Of a stretch of DNA of 5,231 nucleotides, positions 1 to 5,231 are shown piece by piece. The notes below the pieces were generated by a model, which was not told where the DNA came from, did not search any database, and saw only the letters and a program-made list of their open reading frames with translations. The translations under genes were made by a program, and so were the position numbers. Origin of the DNA: Bacteroidales bacterium (GTDB lineage: Bacteria; Bacteroidota; Bacteroidia; Bacteroidales; UBA932); the NCBI GenBank assembly GCA_017556665.1, contig JAFYMJ010000171.1:1-5231 (forward strand). The letters run 5' to 3'. Numbering within the stretch: the first letter of the stretch is position 1; every line of letters begins with the position of its first letter.

Positions 1-1250
1 ATAGCAGTTGATATTGAATGGCTCATTCTTTTTGAAAGGTATGGACCGTTCCATGATGAACTGTTGGATATGAATATCCAGGTATACCCATCCCTTTGTT
101 TCTTTATAAGAGCACTTGTCCCTGCCATAGATCCGCTCCTGAACCACTCTTTTGCTGTTACAGACGCCCATCCGATTGGTCTGCTGTGTTTGCTGTAATG
201 TGTCATCAACGATATGGATTGAGCAGATAAAAAGTCTTCTCTTGCAGGATTATTGTTAATGGCAGCAACAAATAATGCAAGTTCAGAGGCAGAAGCAATC
301 CATCCACCGGCACCAGATAGGCCTCTTACATCATTTCCTCCCAAACTCTTCATTGCCATCTTGCTGGAGCCATCAAAAACTGGTACCTCTTCAGCCTCTT
401 TAACCTCGTAGTAAGTAACTTCATTATCTTTAAATTGCCATGGATAATTCTGTGCCAGATACATGTCATAACACCCAATAGGGGCAAGGATAGAGTCTTT
501 TACATATGTCTCATATTCAATATTGGTAACTTTCTCTATTATTTTGGACAGAACCATATACCCTATGTTTGAATAATCGTAACGGGTACCTGGTCTTGCC
601 CTTAACCTGTTGCTGCTTGCATACTCAACCATATCGTCCAAACTTAATGGAAGGGGTTTGTGGATTGTCCGTGCAACAATATCCTGGTTAAATGCAGCAT
701 CTCCAATTGGATTTGAAAATCCCGATGTATGCCTTAACAGATGTTCAACAGTTACATTCTTGATTTTTTTGTCCCTTATTCTGTGGGTAAACAATGAATC
801 ATTAAGTATTCCTTCTTCTCCAAAAACAGTGCTGTTGAGGTTAAGCTTACCGTTTTCGCACAATCTCATTATTGCAACAGCTGTTATGAGTTTTGAAACA
901 GAGGCAACTCTAAAAATGTTTGAAGTTGTACATTCAATGCTGTCTGCAACATTCGCATATCCATACCCTTTTGCGTATATGAGACTGTCGTTTTTCATAA
1001 GAGCAAAGGAGGCTCCTTTAATGCCCCAGTACCTCATGAATCTTTCAATAGCCTTGTCAAACTTCTCTGTGCTTTTGAATTCGCTCATCTGGTTTGTAAT
1101 GAGCTTGTTTAAGGATTTGTCGGTGAAGAATTTCTGGGGTGGGATTTTTTTTGCCGTGTTATTGGTGCTTATGCCAGATACAATAGAAGTAATAGCAGCA
1201 ATGGCTATTGCTGCTATTACCAATATATATCTGGGTTTCAGCTGAATCAT
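1..1250 (-). CDS. Exported serine hydrolase, class C beta-lactamase/PBP-like fold (PF00144), C-terminus cut by window edge
   Basis: An uninterrupted minus-strand frame of 416 codons starts at ATG 1250-1248 and is still open at base 1. The motif order is that of the beta-lactamase/D-alanyl-D-alanine carboxypeptidase/esterase family: S117-V-S-K120 (nucleophile and general base, in RVASVSKL), LLRHTSG at 171-177, Y226-S-N228 (the YxN motif, in YDYSNIGY), a glycine-rich SGAGGW at 312-317, and R371-S-G373 where relatives usually have H-T-G or K-T-G. Residues 1-7 are polar with two positive charges, followed by a hydrophobic run at about 8-26 without a lipobox cysteine, so it is a signal peptide or N-terminal anchor and the enzyme should act in the periplasm. 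The start lies 2 nt after the aldo/keto reductase stop, which indicates co-transcription and probably coupled translation. Substrate (peptidoglycan peptide, ester, beta-lactam or D-amino-acid peptide) cannot be told. Little seems missing beyond the edge, since the final strand region is already present. Confidence 0.9.
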   Translation of the reverse strand, partial: MIQLKPRYILVIAAIAIAAITSIVSGISTNNTAKKIPPQKFFTDKSLNKLITNQMSEFKSTEKFDKAIERFMRYWGIKGASFALMKNDSLIYAKGYGYANVADSIECTTSNIFRVASVSKLITAVAIMRLCENGKLNLNSTVFGEEGILNDSLFTHRIRDKKIKNVTVEHLLRHTSGFSNPIGDAAFNQDIVARTIHKPLPLSLDDMVEYASSNRLRARPGTRYDYSNIGYMVLSKIIEKVTNIEYETYVKDSILAPIGCYDMYLAQNYPWQFKDNEVTYYEVKEAEEVPVFDGSSKMAMKSLGGNDVRGLSGAGGWIASASELALFVAAINNNPAREDFLSAQSISLMTHYSKHSRPIGWASVTAKEWFRSGSMAGTSALIKKQRDGYTWIFISNSSSWNGPYLSKRMSHSISTA

Positions 1251-1252
1251 TA

Positions 1253-2614
1253 TTAGTCTTCTAACTCTTTAACCAATTTTTTGATATCTGTAATCAATTT
1301 AGGGATATCAAGTTTTTGTGGACACATTGGCTTGCATCTGCCACAGTCAATACATTTATCTGCTCTTGCACCCTCTGGTACCATATTTTTGTATGTTGCA
1401 AGGAAAGCTTTTTTCTTCTTGTCAAACTTGCTGTCTCTAGGGGCAGACAAATCTGGAATATTACTCTCTTTAACGCATTTGTTATATGCGGCAAATATTG
1501 CAGGAATGTCAACACCAAATCTGCAAGGCATGCAGTATTTGCAATCTGTACAACCAATCTGTTTGAATCTGTTGAATTCCTCAATCGCTTTGGCAAGCGC
1601 TTCTCTCTCTTGCTCTGAAAGTGGCTTGAAGTTTTTGAAAGTGCTAAGGTTGTCTTTCAAGTGCTCCATTTTTGTCATACCGCTCAATACTGTAAGTACA
1701 GAAGGCAGTGAGCCTGCATATCTGAATGCCCAAGATGCAATTGAATCATCGGGATTTACACTCTTAAGAATTTCATTTGCATCTGGAGTAAGGTTTGCAA
1801 GAGATCCACCCTTAAGCGGCTCCATAATCATACATGGAATGCCTCTTTTCTCCAACTCGTTATAGAAATACTCTGCATTCTGCTCTTTCCAGTCTATGTA
1901 GTTAATCTGCAACAATACAAAATCCCACTCATGTTTATTTAGCATGTAGTCAAAAAATGCCTCATCACCATGGAATGAGAAACCAAGACGTTTGATTCTT
2001 CCTGCCTCTTTCTCTTTTAAAAGGTATTCATAACCTTTATTTTCTTCGTATGCTTTATCGTATGCCTCTTGACTTGACAATGCATGCAACAGATAATAGT
2101 CAAAATATTCTACGCCACATTTTGTAAGTTGCTCCTCAAAAAGCTGTTTAGGTTTGTCGGGAGAATCAATAAGCCAGGTAGGCATCTTATTTGCCAGGAA
2201 GTAGCTCTCTCTTGGGTATTTGCTCAAGAATTTGCCTATTGCCTCACCAGATTTGCCACCATGGTAATTATATGCAGTGTCGTAGTAGTTTATTCCGTTA
2301 GCGTAAGCATAATCTATAAGTATTTGGGATTGCTCCATATCAATAGCCTTTATGGCTCTTCCTCTCTGATCTTTCTCGCCTGTATCATAGGTTGGGAATC
2401 TCATACATCCATAACCAAGCAATGATACTTCCTTACCAGTTGCCTTATCTGTTCTGGTTGCCATTTTTAGAGTGCCATCTTCAACCTCTTTTTTAATTTT
2501 ATCGCCAAAAAGACTGCTCTTTGCAAGAGTATATCCTCCGGCAGCAGCTATAACACCCAATCCAAGGTATTTGATTGCTTTTCTGCGCGATATATTCTTA
2601 TTGTTTTGCTCCAT
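1253..2614 (-). CDS. Tat-exported aldo/keto reductase with C-terminal 2x[4Fe-4S] ferredoxin motifs
   Basis: The 453-residue protein begins with a twin-arginine signal (S9-R-R-K-A-I-K, then a hydrophobic stretch at about 17-30), predicting folded export after cofactor loading. Residues about 60-330 form an aldo/keto reductase barrel: LGYGCMRFP at 66-74, D112-T-A-Y-N-Y117 (catalytic Asp and Tyr), K143 in LANKMP and H177 in YYLLH complete the D-Y-K-H tetrad. The tail carries C355-x2-C358-x2-C361-x2-C364 and C421-x2-C424-x2-C427-x3-C431-P, the layout of the 'aldo/keto reductase, 4Fe-4S' family, which suggests electron exchange with another redox carrier in addition to, or instead of, NAD(P)H. The usual Pro after the fourth Cys of the first motif is Arg (R365). 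The true substrate is unknown. It is the first gene of a two-gene operon with the serine hydrolase. The ATG at 2614 is chosen because it places the Tat motif directly at the N-terminus. Confidence 0.93.
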   Translation of the reverse strand: MEQNNKNISRRKAIKYLGLGVIAAAGGYTLAKSSLFGDKIKKEVEDGTLKMATRTDKATGKEVSLLGYGCMRFPTYDTGEKDQRGRAIKAIDMEQSQILIDYAYANGINYYDTAYNYHGGKSGEAIGKFLSKYPRESYFLANKMPTWLIDSPDKPKQLFEEQLTKCGVEYFDYYLLHALSSQEAYDKAYEENKGYEYLLKEKEAGRIKRLGFSFHGDEAFFDYMLNKHEWDFVLLQINYIDWKEQNAEYFYNELEKRGIPCMIMEPLKGGSLANLTPDANEILKSVNPDDSIASWAFRYAGSLPSVLTVLSGMTKMEHLKDNLSTFKNFKPLSEQEREALAKAIEEFNRFKQIGCTDCKYCMPCRFGVDIPAIFAAYNKCVKESNIPDLSAPRDSKFDKKKKAFLATYKNMVPEGARADKCIDCGRCKPMCPQKLDIPKLITDIKKLVKELED

Positions 2615-2646
2615 AACTGATATGTATTATATATTAAAAAGTTACA

Positions 2647-2663
2647 TTAACTCTCAAAGTTAA
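2647..2663. repeat. Short inverted repeat in the divergent spacer, possible operator
   Basis: Arms TTAACT (2647-2652) and AGTTAA (2658-2663) are exact reverse complements around a 5-nt centre. They sit in the 74-bp AT-rich spacer (2615-2688) between the divergent reductase and patatin genes. A minus-strand TTTG (2658-2655) lies inside it and could be a -33 element, but no matching TAnnTTTG lies at the proper distance; only a TA-rich run follows. Six-base arms in AT-rich DNA arise easily by chance, so a regulatory role is only a possibility. Confidence 0.2.
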
Positions 2664-2688
2664 ATATTTTTAGTAATTTTATCGCATT

Positions 2689-3525
2689 ATGACAGATAAA
2701 AAAAATATAGATTTCAGTGAATGTCCCCTTTTGTTGGAAGGAGGGGGGATGAGAGGTATTTTTACAGCTGGTGTGCTTGATAATTTTTTGGGAAAGAATA
2801 TAATATTTCCGTATGTAATTGGAGTCTCTGCTGGGGCCAGCAATGGTATATCTTACATATCAAAACAAAAGGGAAGGTCATATTTCAGTAATGTAAAGCT
2901 CCCTAAAATAAGGCCATATGTAGGGATAAAGTCTCTTTTAAAGGGTAGGGGCTTTTTTGATTTGGATTTCCTTTTTTATGAGTATCCCGACAAATATTAT
3001 CCTTTTGACTGGGACGCATATTTCAATAGCGGACAGCGGTATGTTATGGTGGTAAGCAACTGCATTACCGGAAAGGCAGAGTATGTAGAGGAGTATAAGG
3101 ATGGTGACAGGCTTTTGGCTGCATGCAAGGCATCGTGTACATTGCCATTTACAAATCCAGTATCATATCTTGATGGAAAACCAATGCTGGATGGCGGAGT
3201 ATGTGATGCAGTTCCTATAAAATATCTTATGGAACAGGGATTTGAGAAATTTGTCATAGTCCTTACCAGGCCAAAAGGATACAGAAAAAAAGAAAAGAAG
3301 GTTTGGTTGCCGTTCTTTGTATATTCAAAATACCCCAAAATAAGGGAAGCATTAAGGGGAAGATCTGCAAGATATAACCAGGCTATGGATATAATAGATG
3401 AGCTTGAAGCACAAGGGAAAGCAATTGTAATAAGGCCAAAAGCTCCAATGATTGTAAGCAGATCTGAGGTGGATACTCAAAAGCTGGATGCTCTGTACAG
3501 AGAGGGTTTGGAGTATGAGATATAA
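2689..3525 (+). CDS. Patatin-like phospholipase family protein (YjjU-like)
   Basis: A complete 278-residue patatin-type lipid acyl hydrolase. Visible motifs are G18-G-G-M-R-G23 (oxyanion-hole glycine loop), G45-V-S47-A-G49 (GxSxG with nucleophile Ser47) and D168-G-G170 (catalytic Asp of the Ser-Asp dyad). The end, with I/VIRPKAP near 247-253 and SRSEVDTQKLDALYREG near 257-273, resembles the tail of the E. coli YjjU type of bacterial patatins, and the length fits that group. There is no signal peptide, so it should be cytosolic or peripheral at the inner membrane, hydrolysing ester bonds of phospholipids or other acyl lipids; the actual substrate is not evident. It is divergent from the reductase operon and apparently monocistronic. 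No Shine-Dalgarno sequence precedes the ATG. The start is chosen because it gives the short N-terminus before the glycine loop that is normal for the family. Codons 4-6 contain an A8 run (2698-2705). Confidence 0.93.
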   Translation: MTDKKNIDFSECPLLLEGGGMRGIFTAGVLDNFLGKNIIFPYVIGVSAGASNGISYISKQKGRSYFSNVKLPKIRPYVGIKSLLKGRGFFDLDFLFYEYPDKYYPFDWDAYFNSGQRYVMVVSNCITGKAEYVEEYKDGDRLLAACKASCTLPFTNPVSYLDGKPMLDGGVCDAVPIKYLMEQGFEKFVIVLTRPKGYRKKEKKVWLPFFVYSKYPKIREALRGRSARYNQAMDIIDELEAQGKAIVIRPKAPMIVSRSEVDTQKLDALYREGLEYEI

Positions 3526-3565
3526 CGTGTCGGGAAACTTATTTTTTTATTTTTTTAGCATAAAA

Positions 3566-3598
3566 CTTGCCAATGGAGATAAAAAAGTATTATATTTG
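3566..3598 (+). promoter_or_regulatory. Candidate Bacteroidetes-type promoter inside the intergenic region
   Basis: TATATTTG at 3591-3598 matches the -7 consensus TAnnTTTG exactly. CTTG at 3566-3569 is a one-mismatch -33 element, 21 nt upstream of the -7 box. Initiation would fall near 3603-3606. No coding frame follows before the terminator at 3675-3705, so if active it would make a short transcript of about 100 nt. Confidence 0.4.
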
Positions 3599-3607
3599 TA
3601 ATACTTT
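3584..3607. repeat. Perfect 9-bp inverted repeat around the -7 box
   Basis: Arms AAAGTATTA (3584-3592) and TAATACTTT (3599-3607) are exact reverse complements separated by six bases (TATTTG). The repeat brackets the core of the candidate -7 element at 3591-3598, a position where a dimeric repressor could bind. Alternatively it could form a weak AT-rich hairpin in a read-through transcript from the patatin gene. Confidence 0.5.
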
Positions 3608-3705
3608 GATAAGAAAACCATTTTATTTCTTGTACTTATTTCTATTAATTTACAAATAGGTTTTTGTTATTTGGAAAAAGCTGCCCCGCATAGGCAGCTT
3701 TTTTT
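3604..3705 (+). ncRNA. Candidate small RNA or orphan short transcript
   Basis: The stretch between the candidate promoter (start near 3603-3606) and the strong intrinsic terminator ending at 3705 has no plausible coding frame; the plus strand carries no ATG-initiated frame of useful length here. It is AT-rich with a weak internal inverted repeat (CAAATA near 3653, TATTTG near 3669) before the terminator hairpin. It resembles no RNA family that I recognise. The alternative is that this is simply the 3' untranslated region of the patatin gene. Confidence 0.2.
3675..3705 (+). terminator. Intrinsic terminator
   Basis: An 11-bp stem, AAAAAGCTGCC (3675-3685) pairing with GGCAGCTTTTT (3693-3703), has a 7-nt loop and runs into a T7 tract (3699-3705). 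It would end transcription from the patatin gene or from the intergenic promoter, and isolates the downstream operon. The A5 on the left side could give weaker function on the minus strand. Confidence 0.88.
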
Positions 3706-3726
3706 GTGTTTTAAATGGGTTAAGAA

Positions 3727-3760
3727 TTTGTTAAATATTAAATTATTTTGAGTATATTTG
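3727..3760 (+). promoter_or_regulatory. Promoter of the C_GCAxxG_C_C / outer-membrane protein operon
   Basis: TTTG at 3727-3730 (-33 element) and TATATTTG at 3753-3760 (an exact TAnnTTTG -7 element) are separated by 22 nt, close to the usual spacing of Bacteroidetes primary-sigma promoters. Initiation near 3765-3768 would give a leader of about 27-30 nt before the ATG at 3795. It lies just after the terminator, as expected for the start of a new transcription unit. Confidence 0.6.
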
Positions 3761-3794
3761 TATATATTGCATAACGATTTAGCGTAGTAGATTT

Positions 3795-4289
3795 ATGAAA
3801 GAGATAAATTTGGAAGAAAGGGTAGAAAGGGCTGTAGCATTGTTTAAAGAGGGATATAACTGTTCTCAGAGTGTTGTAGCGGCATATGCAGATTTGTATG
3901 GCTTTACAATGGAACAATCTTTAAAAATGTCGGCCTCATTTGGAGCAGGAATTGGAAGGATGAGGGAGACTTGTGGTGCTGCGTGCGGAATGTTTCTTCT
4001 TGCCGGTCTTGAAACCGGATGTACAGATCCTAAAAGTACAGAGGGTAAGGGGTATAATTATGAAGTTGTCCAAAAGTTGGCGGCTGAGTTCAAAAGGATA
4101 AACGGTACACTTGTATGTGCAGAGCTGTTGGGACTCAGACCAATTGGAAATGGAGAGGTTGTATCTGGAGTGGGTGCTCCTACAACTCCACAGGAGAGAA
4201 CTCAGGAGTACTATAAGAAAAGACCTTGCAGTGAGATGGTGGCAACAGCTGCAAGAATTTTTGGAGAATATTTACAGAAGAATAATTAA
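3795..4289 (+). CDS. C_GCAxxG_C_C family putative redox protein
   Basis: A 164-residue protein with the layout of the C_GCAxxG_C_C family: an opening helix ending in F17-K-E-G-Y-N-C23-S-Q-S, then a central E58-T-C60-G-A-A-C-G65 motif, C108 in LVCAELLG, and C145 in RPCSEMV near the end. The family is known from sequence as a probable redox or metal-binding group without an established reaction; the spaced cysteines support that, but no substrate can be named. Two further cysteines, C64 inside the motif and C76, lie beyond the family's signature set. There is no signal peptide and there are no membrane segments, so it is cytosolic. The start follows a good promoter match, and no Shine-Dalgarno sequence is seen. 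The next gene begins 14 nt after its stop, so the two are probably co-transcribed. Confidence 0.85.
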   Translation: MKEINLEERVERAVALFKEGYNCSQSVVAAYADLYGFTMEQSLKMSASFGAGIGRMRETCGAACGMFLLAGLETGCTDPKSTEGKGYNYEVVQKLAAEFKRINGTLVCAELLGLRPIGNGEVVSGVGAPTTPQERTQEYYKKRPCSEMVATAARIFGEYLQKNN

Positions 4290-4303
4290 TAAAAATAAAG
4301 GAT

Positions 4304-4762
4304 ATGAAAAAGATTTTATTGGTATTAGTAGCAATTTTAAGTGTTTCAGTAGCAGTTCAGGCTCAAAATATAAATGGTGAAAGAAATGCTATTGGTGTTA
4401 GAGGAGGTTGGGGTGTAGAGGCCTCTTACCAAAGATATATTGCACCAATGAACAGAATTGAGGCTACAATTGGTATGAACAGATATGGTTTCCTTACAAC
4501 AGGTACATACCAATGGATGTTTGATATCAACTCAACTTATCCTGGCCAGTTCAAATGGTATGTTGGTGGTGGTGTTGGTATTGGAGTAACCAAGCATATA
4601 AATAAATTTGAGATTGGCATTTTAGCTCAGGGTGGTGTCCAATATGAGTTTGAGAATACACCTATTATGCTATCTTTTGATTATAGACCTGGTTTGTATT
4701 TTACTCCAGATGTATTTTTTGACTGGACAGGTTTTGCTTTGGGTGTAAGATTTGTTTTCTAA
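4304..4762 (+). CDS. Small outer-membrane beta-barrel protein
   Basis: A 152-residue precursor. Residues 1-20 form a classic Sec signal peptide (two lysines, a hydrophobic core, then V-Q-A), with cleavage predicted between A20 and Q21. The mature part of about 132 residues alternates polar and hydrophobic residues, is rich in Gly, Tyr, Phe and Trp (for example WYVGGGVGIGVT at about 85-96), and ends in F-V-F, the terminal aromatic expected of BAM-assembled proteins. The size fits an eight-stranded OmpX/OmpA-like barrel; its role (structure, adhesion or small-molecule passage) cannot be inferred. It follows the C_GCAxxG_C_C gene by 14 nt with no promoter in between. An AAAGGA run ends one base before the ATG, too close to act as a standard Shine-Dalgarno sequence. 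A strong terminator follows the gene. Confidence 0.85.
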   Translation: MKKILLVLVAILSVSVAVQAQNINGERNAIGVRGGWGVEASYQRYIAPMNRIEATIGMNRYGFLTTGTYQWMFDINSTYPGQFKWYVGGGVGIGVTKHINKFEIGILAQGGVQYEFENTPIMLSFDYRPGLYFTPDVFFDWTGFALGVRFVF

Positions 4763-4784
4763 CAGACAAATGTTATAAGGTAAT

Positions 4785-4817
4785 AAAAAGGGGATGACGC
4801 AATGTCATCCCCTTTTT
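4785..4817. terminator. Bidirectional intrinsic terminator between convergent genes
   Basis: A perfect 14-bp stem, AAAAAGGGGATGAC (4785-4798) and GTCATCCCCTTTTT (4804-4817), encloses a 5-nt loop. The A5 and T5 ends give a U-tract on either strand. It lies 22 nt after the barrel gene stop and 21 nt past the end of the minus-strand CCA enzyme gene, so it can serve both. Confidence 0.92.
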
Positions 4818-4838
4818 ATTTATATTATTTTCTGTTGT

Positions 4839-5231
4839 CTATTTTAATCCAAGTTCAGCGGCTTTCTCTTCCATAAGCTTGTATGCCTGTTCAAAGTTGT
4901 TCTCTATTACCCCTTCAAGAATAGCTTCTTTTACATACTCTTTTATAATTCCAATTTCCTTGCAAGGTGAAATATTATATTTTTCCATAATTATTTCTCC
5001 CGATATTGGATTCTGGAAGTTTCTGATAGCATCCTTAGCTTCAACCTCTACAAGTTTTTCCCTGACAAGGGCAAAATTGTTTTTGTGCTTCTGTACAATC
5101 TTGTCATTCTTTGAGGTGATGTCAGCCTCGCAAAGTGTCATAAGATCATCAATGTCATCACCAGCATCAAACAATAATCTTCTGATGGCTGAATCTGTCA
5201 CCTCTTCTTGGGTAAGTGCAATTGGTCTAAG
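4839..5231 (-). CDS. cca: CCA-adding tRNA nucleotidyltransferase, C-terminal part (5' end outside window)
   Basis: The last 130 codons of a minus-strand gene that is open at the right edge. The frame continues upstream of the GTG at 5201 (residues L-R-P-I-A-L-T-Q-E-E before V-T-D-S-A-I-R-R), so that codon is not the start. The tail, with the run RRLLFDAGDDIDDLMTLCEA followed by DITSKN, then a PISGEIIM segment, and finally EKAAELGLK, is what I recognise as the region after the HD domain in Bacteroidales CCA-adding enzymes. These enzymes build or repair the 3' CCA end of tRNAs in the cytosol using CTP and ATP. The nucleotidyltransferase head, the RNA-binding region and the HD motif lie outside the window, so catalytic residues cannot be checked. 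It is convergent with the barrel gene and ends in TAG just before the shared terminator. Confidence 0.85.
   Translation of the reverse strand, partial: LRPIALTQEEVTDSAIRRLLFDAGDDIDDLMTLCEADITSKNDKIVQKHKNNFALVREKLVEVEAKDAIRNFQNPISGEIIMEKYNISPCKEIGIIKEYVKEAILEGVIENNFEQAYKLMEEKAAELGLK

Noticed and set aside
610..1245. Plus-strand open frame of 211 codons
   Set aside because: It lies wholly antisense to the serine hydrolase, whose frame has all the family motifs; the plus-strand product shows no recognisable domain.
1..1250. Possibility that the left-edge hydrolase is a pseudogene
   Set aside because: I read the whole minus-strand frame codon by codon from 1250 to 3 and found no stop or frameshift; it is only cut by the edge.
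1281..1865. Plus-strand open frame of 194 codons, and smaller frames at 1294-1618 and 2084-2425
   Set aside because: All overlap the well-supported aldo/keto reductase in other frames or on the other strand and show no domain logic.
2738..2751. Very strong Shine-Dalgarno-like purine run just before the internal Met21 codon of the patatin gene
   Set aside because: The purines encode the E-G-G-G of the oxyanion loop; starting at Met21 would remove that catalytic element, so this is coding sequence rather than a start signal.
2997..3338. Minus-strand open frame of 113 codons
   Set aside because: Antisense shadow of the patatin gene.
3526..3560. T-rich run directly after the patatin stop as a terminator
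   Set aside because: No stable hairpin precedes the T runs; the convincing terminator is at 3675-3705.
4111..4380. Plus-strand frame of 89 codons bridging the C_GCAxxG_C_C and barrel genes
   Set aside because: Out of frame with two well-supported genes; it spans the end of one and the signal peptide of the next.
5199..5201. GTG as a start codon for the right-edge minus-strand gene (120-residue product)
   Set aside because: The same frame continues without a stop to the window edge with residues that fit the CCA-enzyme family, so the gene is truncated rather than short.

Overview
The window looks like chromosomal DNA from a member of Bacteroidota, most likely Bacteroidales. It is AT-rich, most starts lack a useful Shine-Dalgarno sequence, and two intergenic sites match the Bacteroidetes -33/-7 promoter pattern (TTTG then TAnnTTTG). 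The gene content (Tat-exported Fe-S aldo/keto reductase, PF00144 serine hydrolase, YjjU-like patatin, C_GCAxxG_C_C protein, Bacteroidales-type CCA-adding enzyme) fits this. I see no insertion sequence, tRNA, rRNA, CRISPR array or phage gene.

Layout from left to right. Positions 1-2614 carry a two-gene minus-strand operon. The upstream gene is an aldo/keto reductase with a twin-arginine signal and two C-terminal [4Fe-4S] motifs. After a 2-nt gap comes a serine hydrolase of the class C beta-lactamase/PBP-like fold, whose C-terminus is cut by the left edge of the window. Both products have export-type N-termini, so both probably act in the cell envelope.

A 74-bp AT-rich divergent spacer with a small inverted repeat separates this operon from a plus-strand patatin-like phospholipase (2689-3525). 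The next 269 bp are non-coding but structured: a promoter-like element inside a perfect 9-bp inverted repeat, a strong terminator about 100 nt downstream (together a candidate small RNA unit), then a second, better promoter match for the following genes.

Positions 3795-4762 hold a probable two-gene operon: a C_GCAxxG_C_C-type cysteine-rich putative redox protein and a small OmpX-sized outer-membrane beta-barrel. A 14-bp-stem terminator, usable in both directions, separates these from the convergent minus-strand 3' end of a CCA-adding tRNA nucleotidyltransferase that runs off the right edge.

Overall the region reads as ordinary core or near-core genome. The points most worth a second look are the structured 3526-3794 spacer, the exported reductase/hydrolase pair, and the arginine at the third motif of the hydrolase. 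I did not find convincing evidence of a new multi-gene system.
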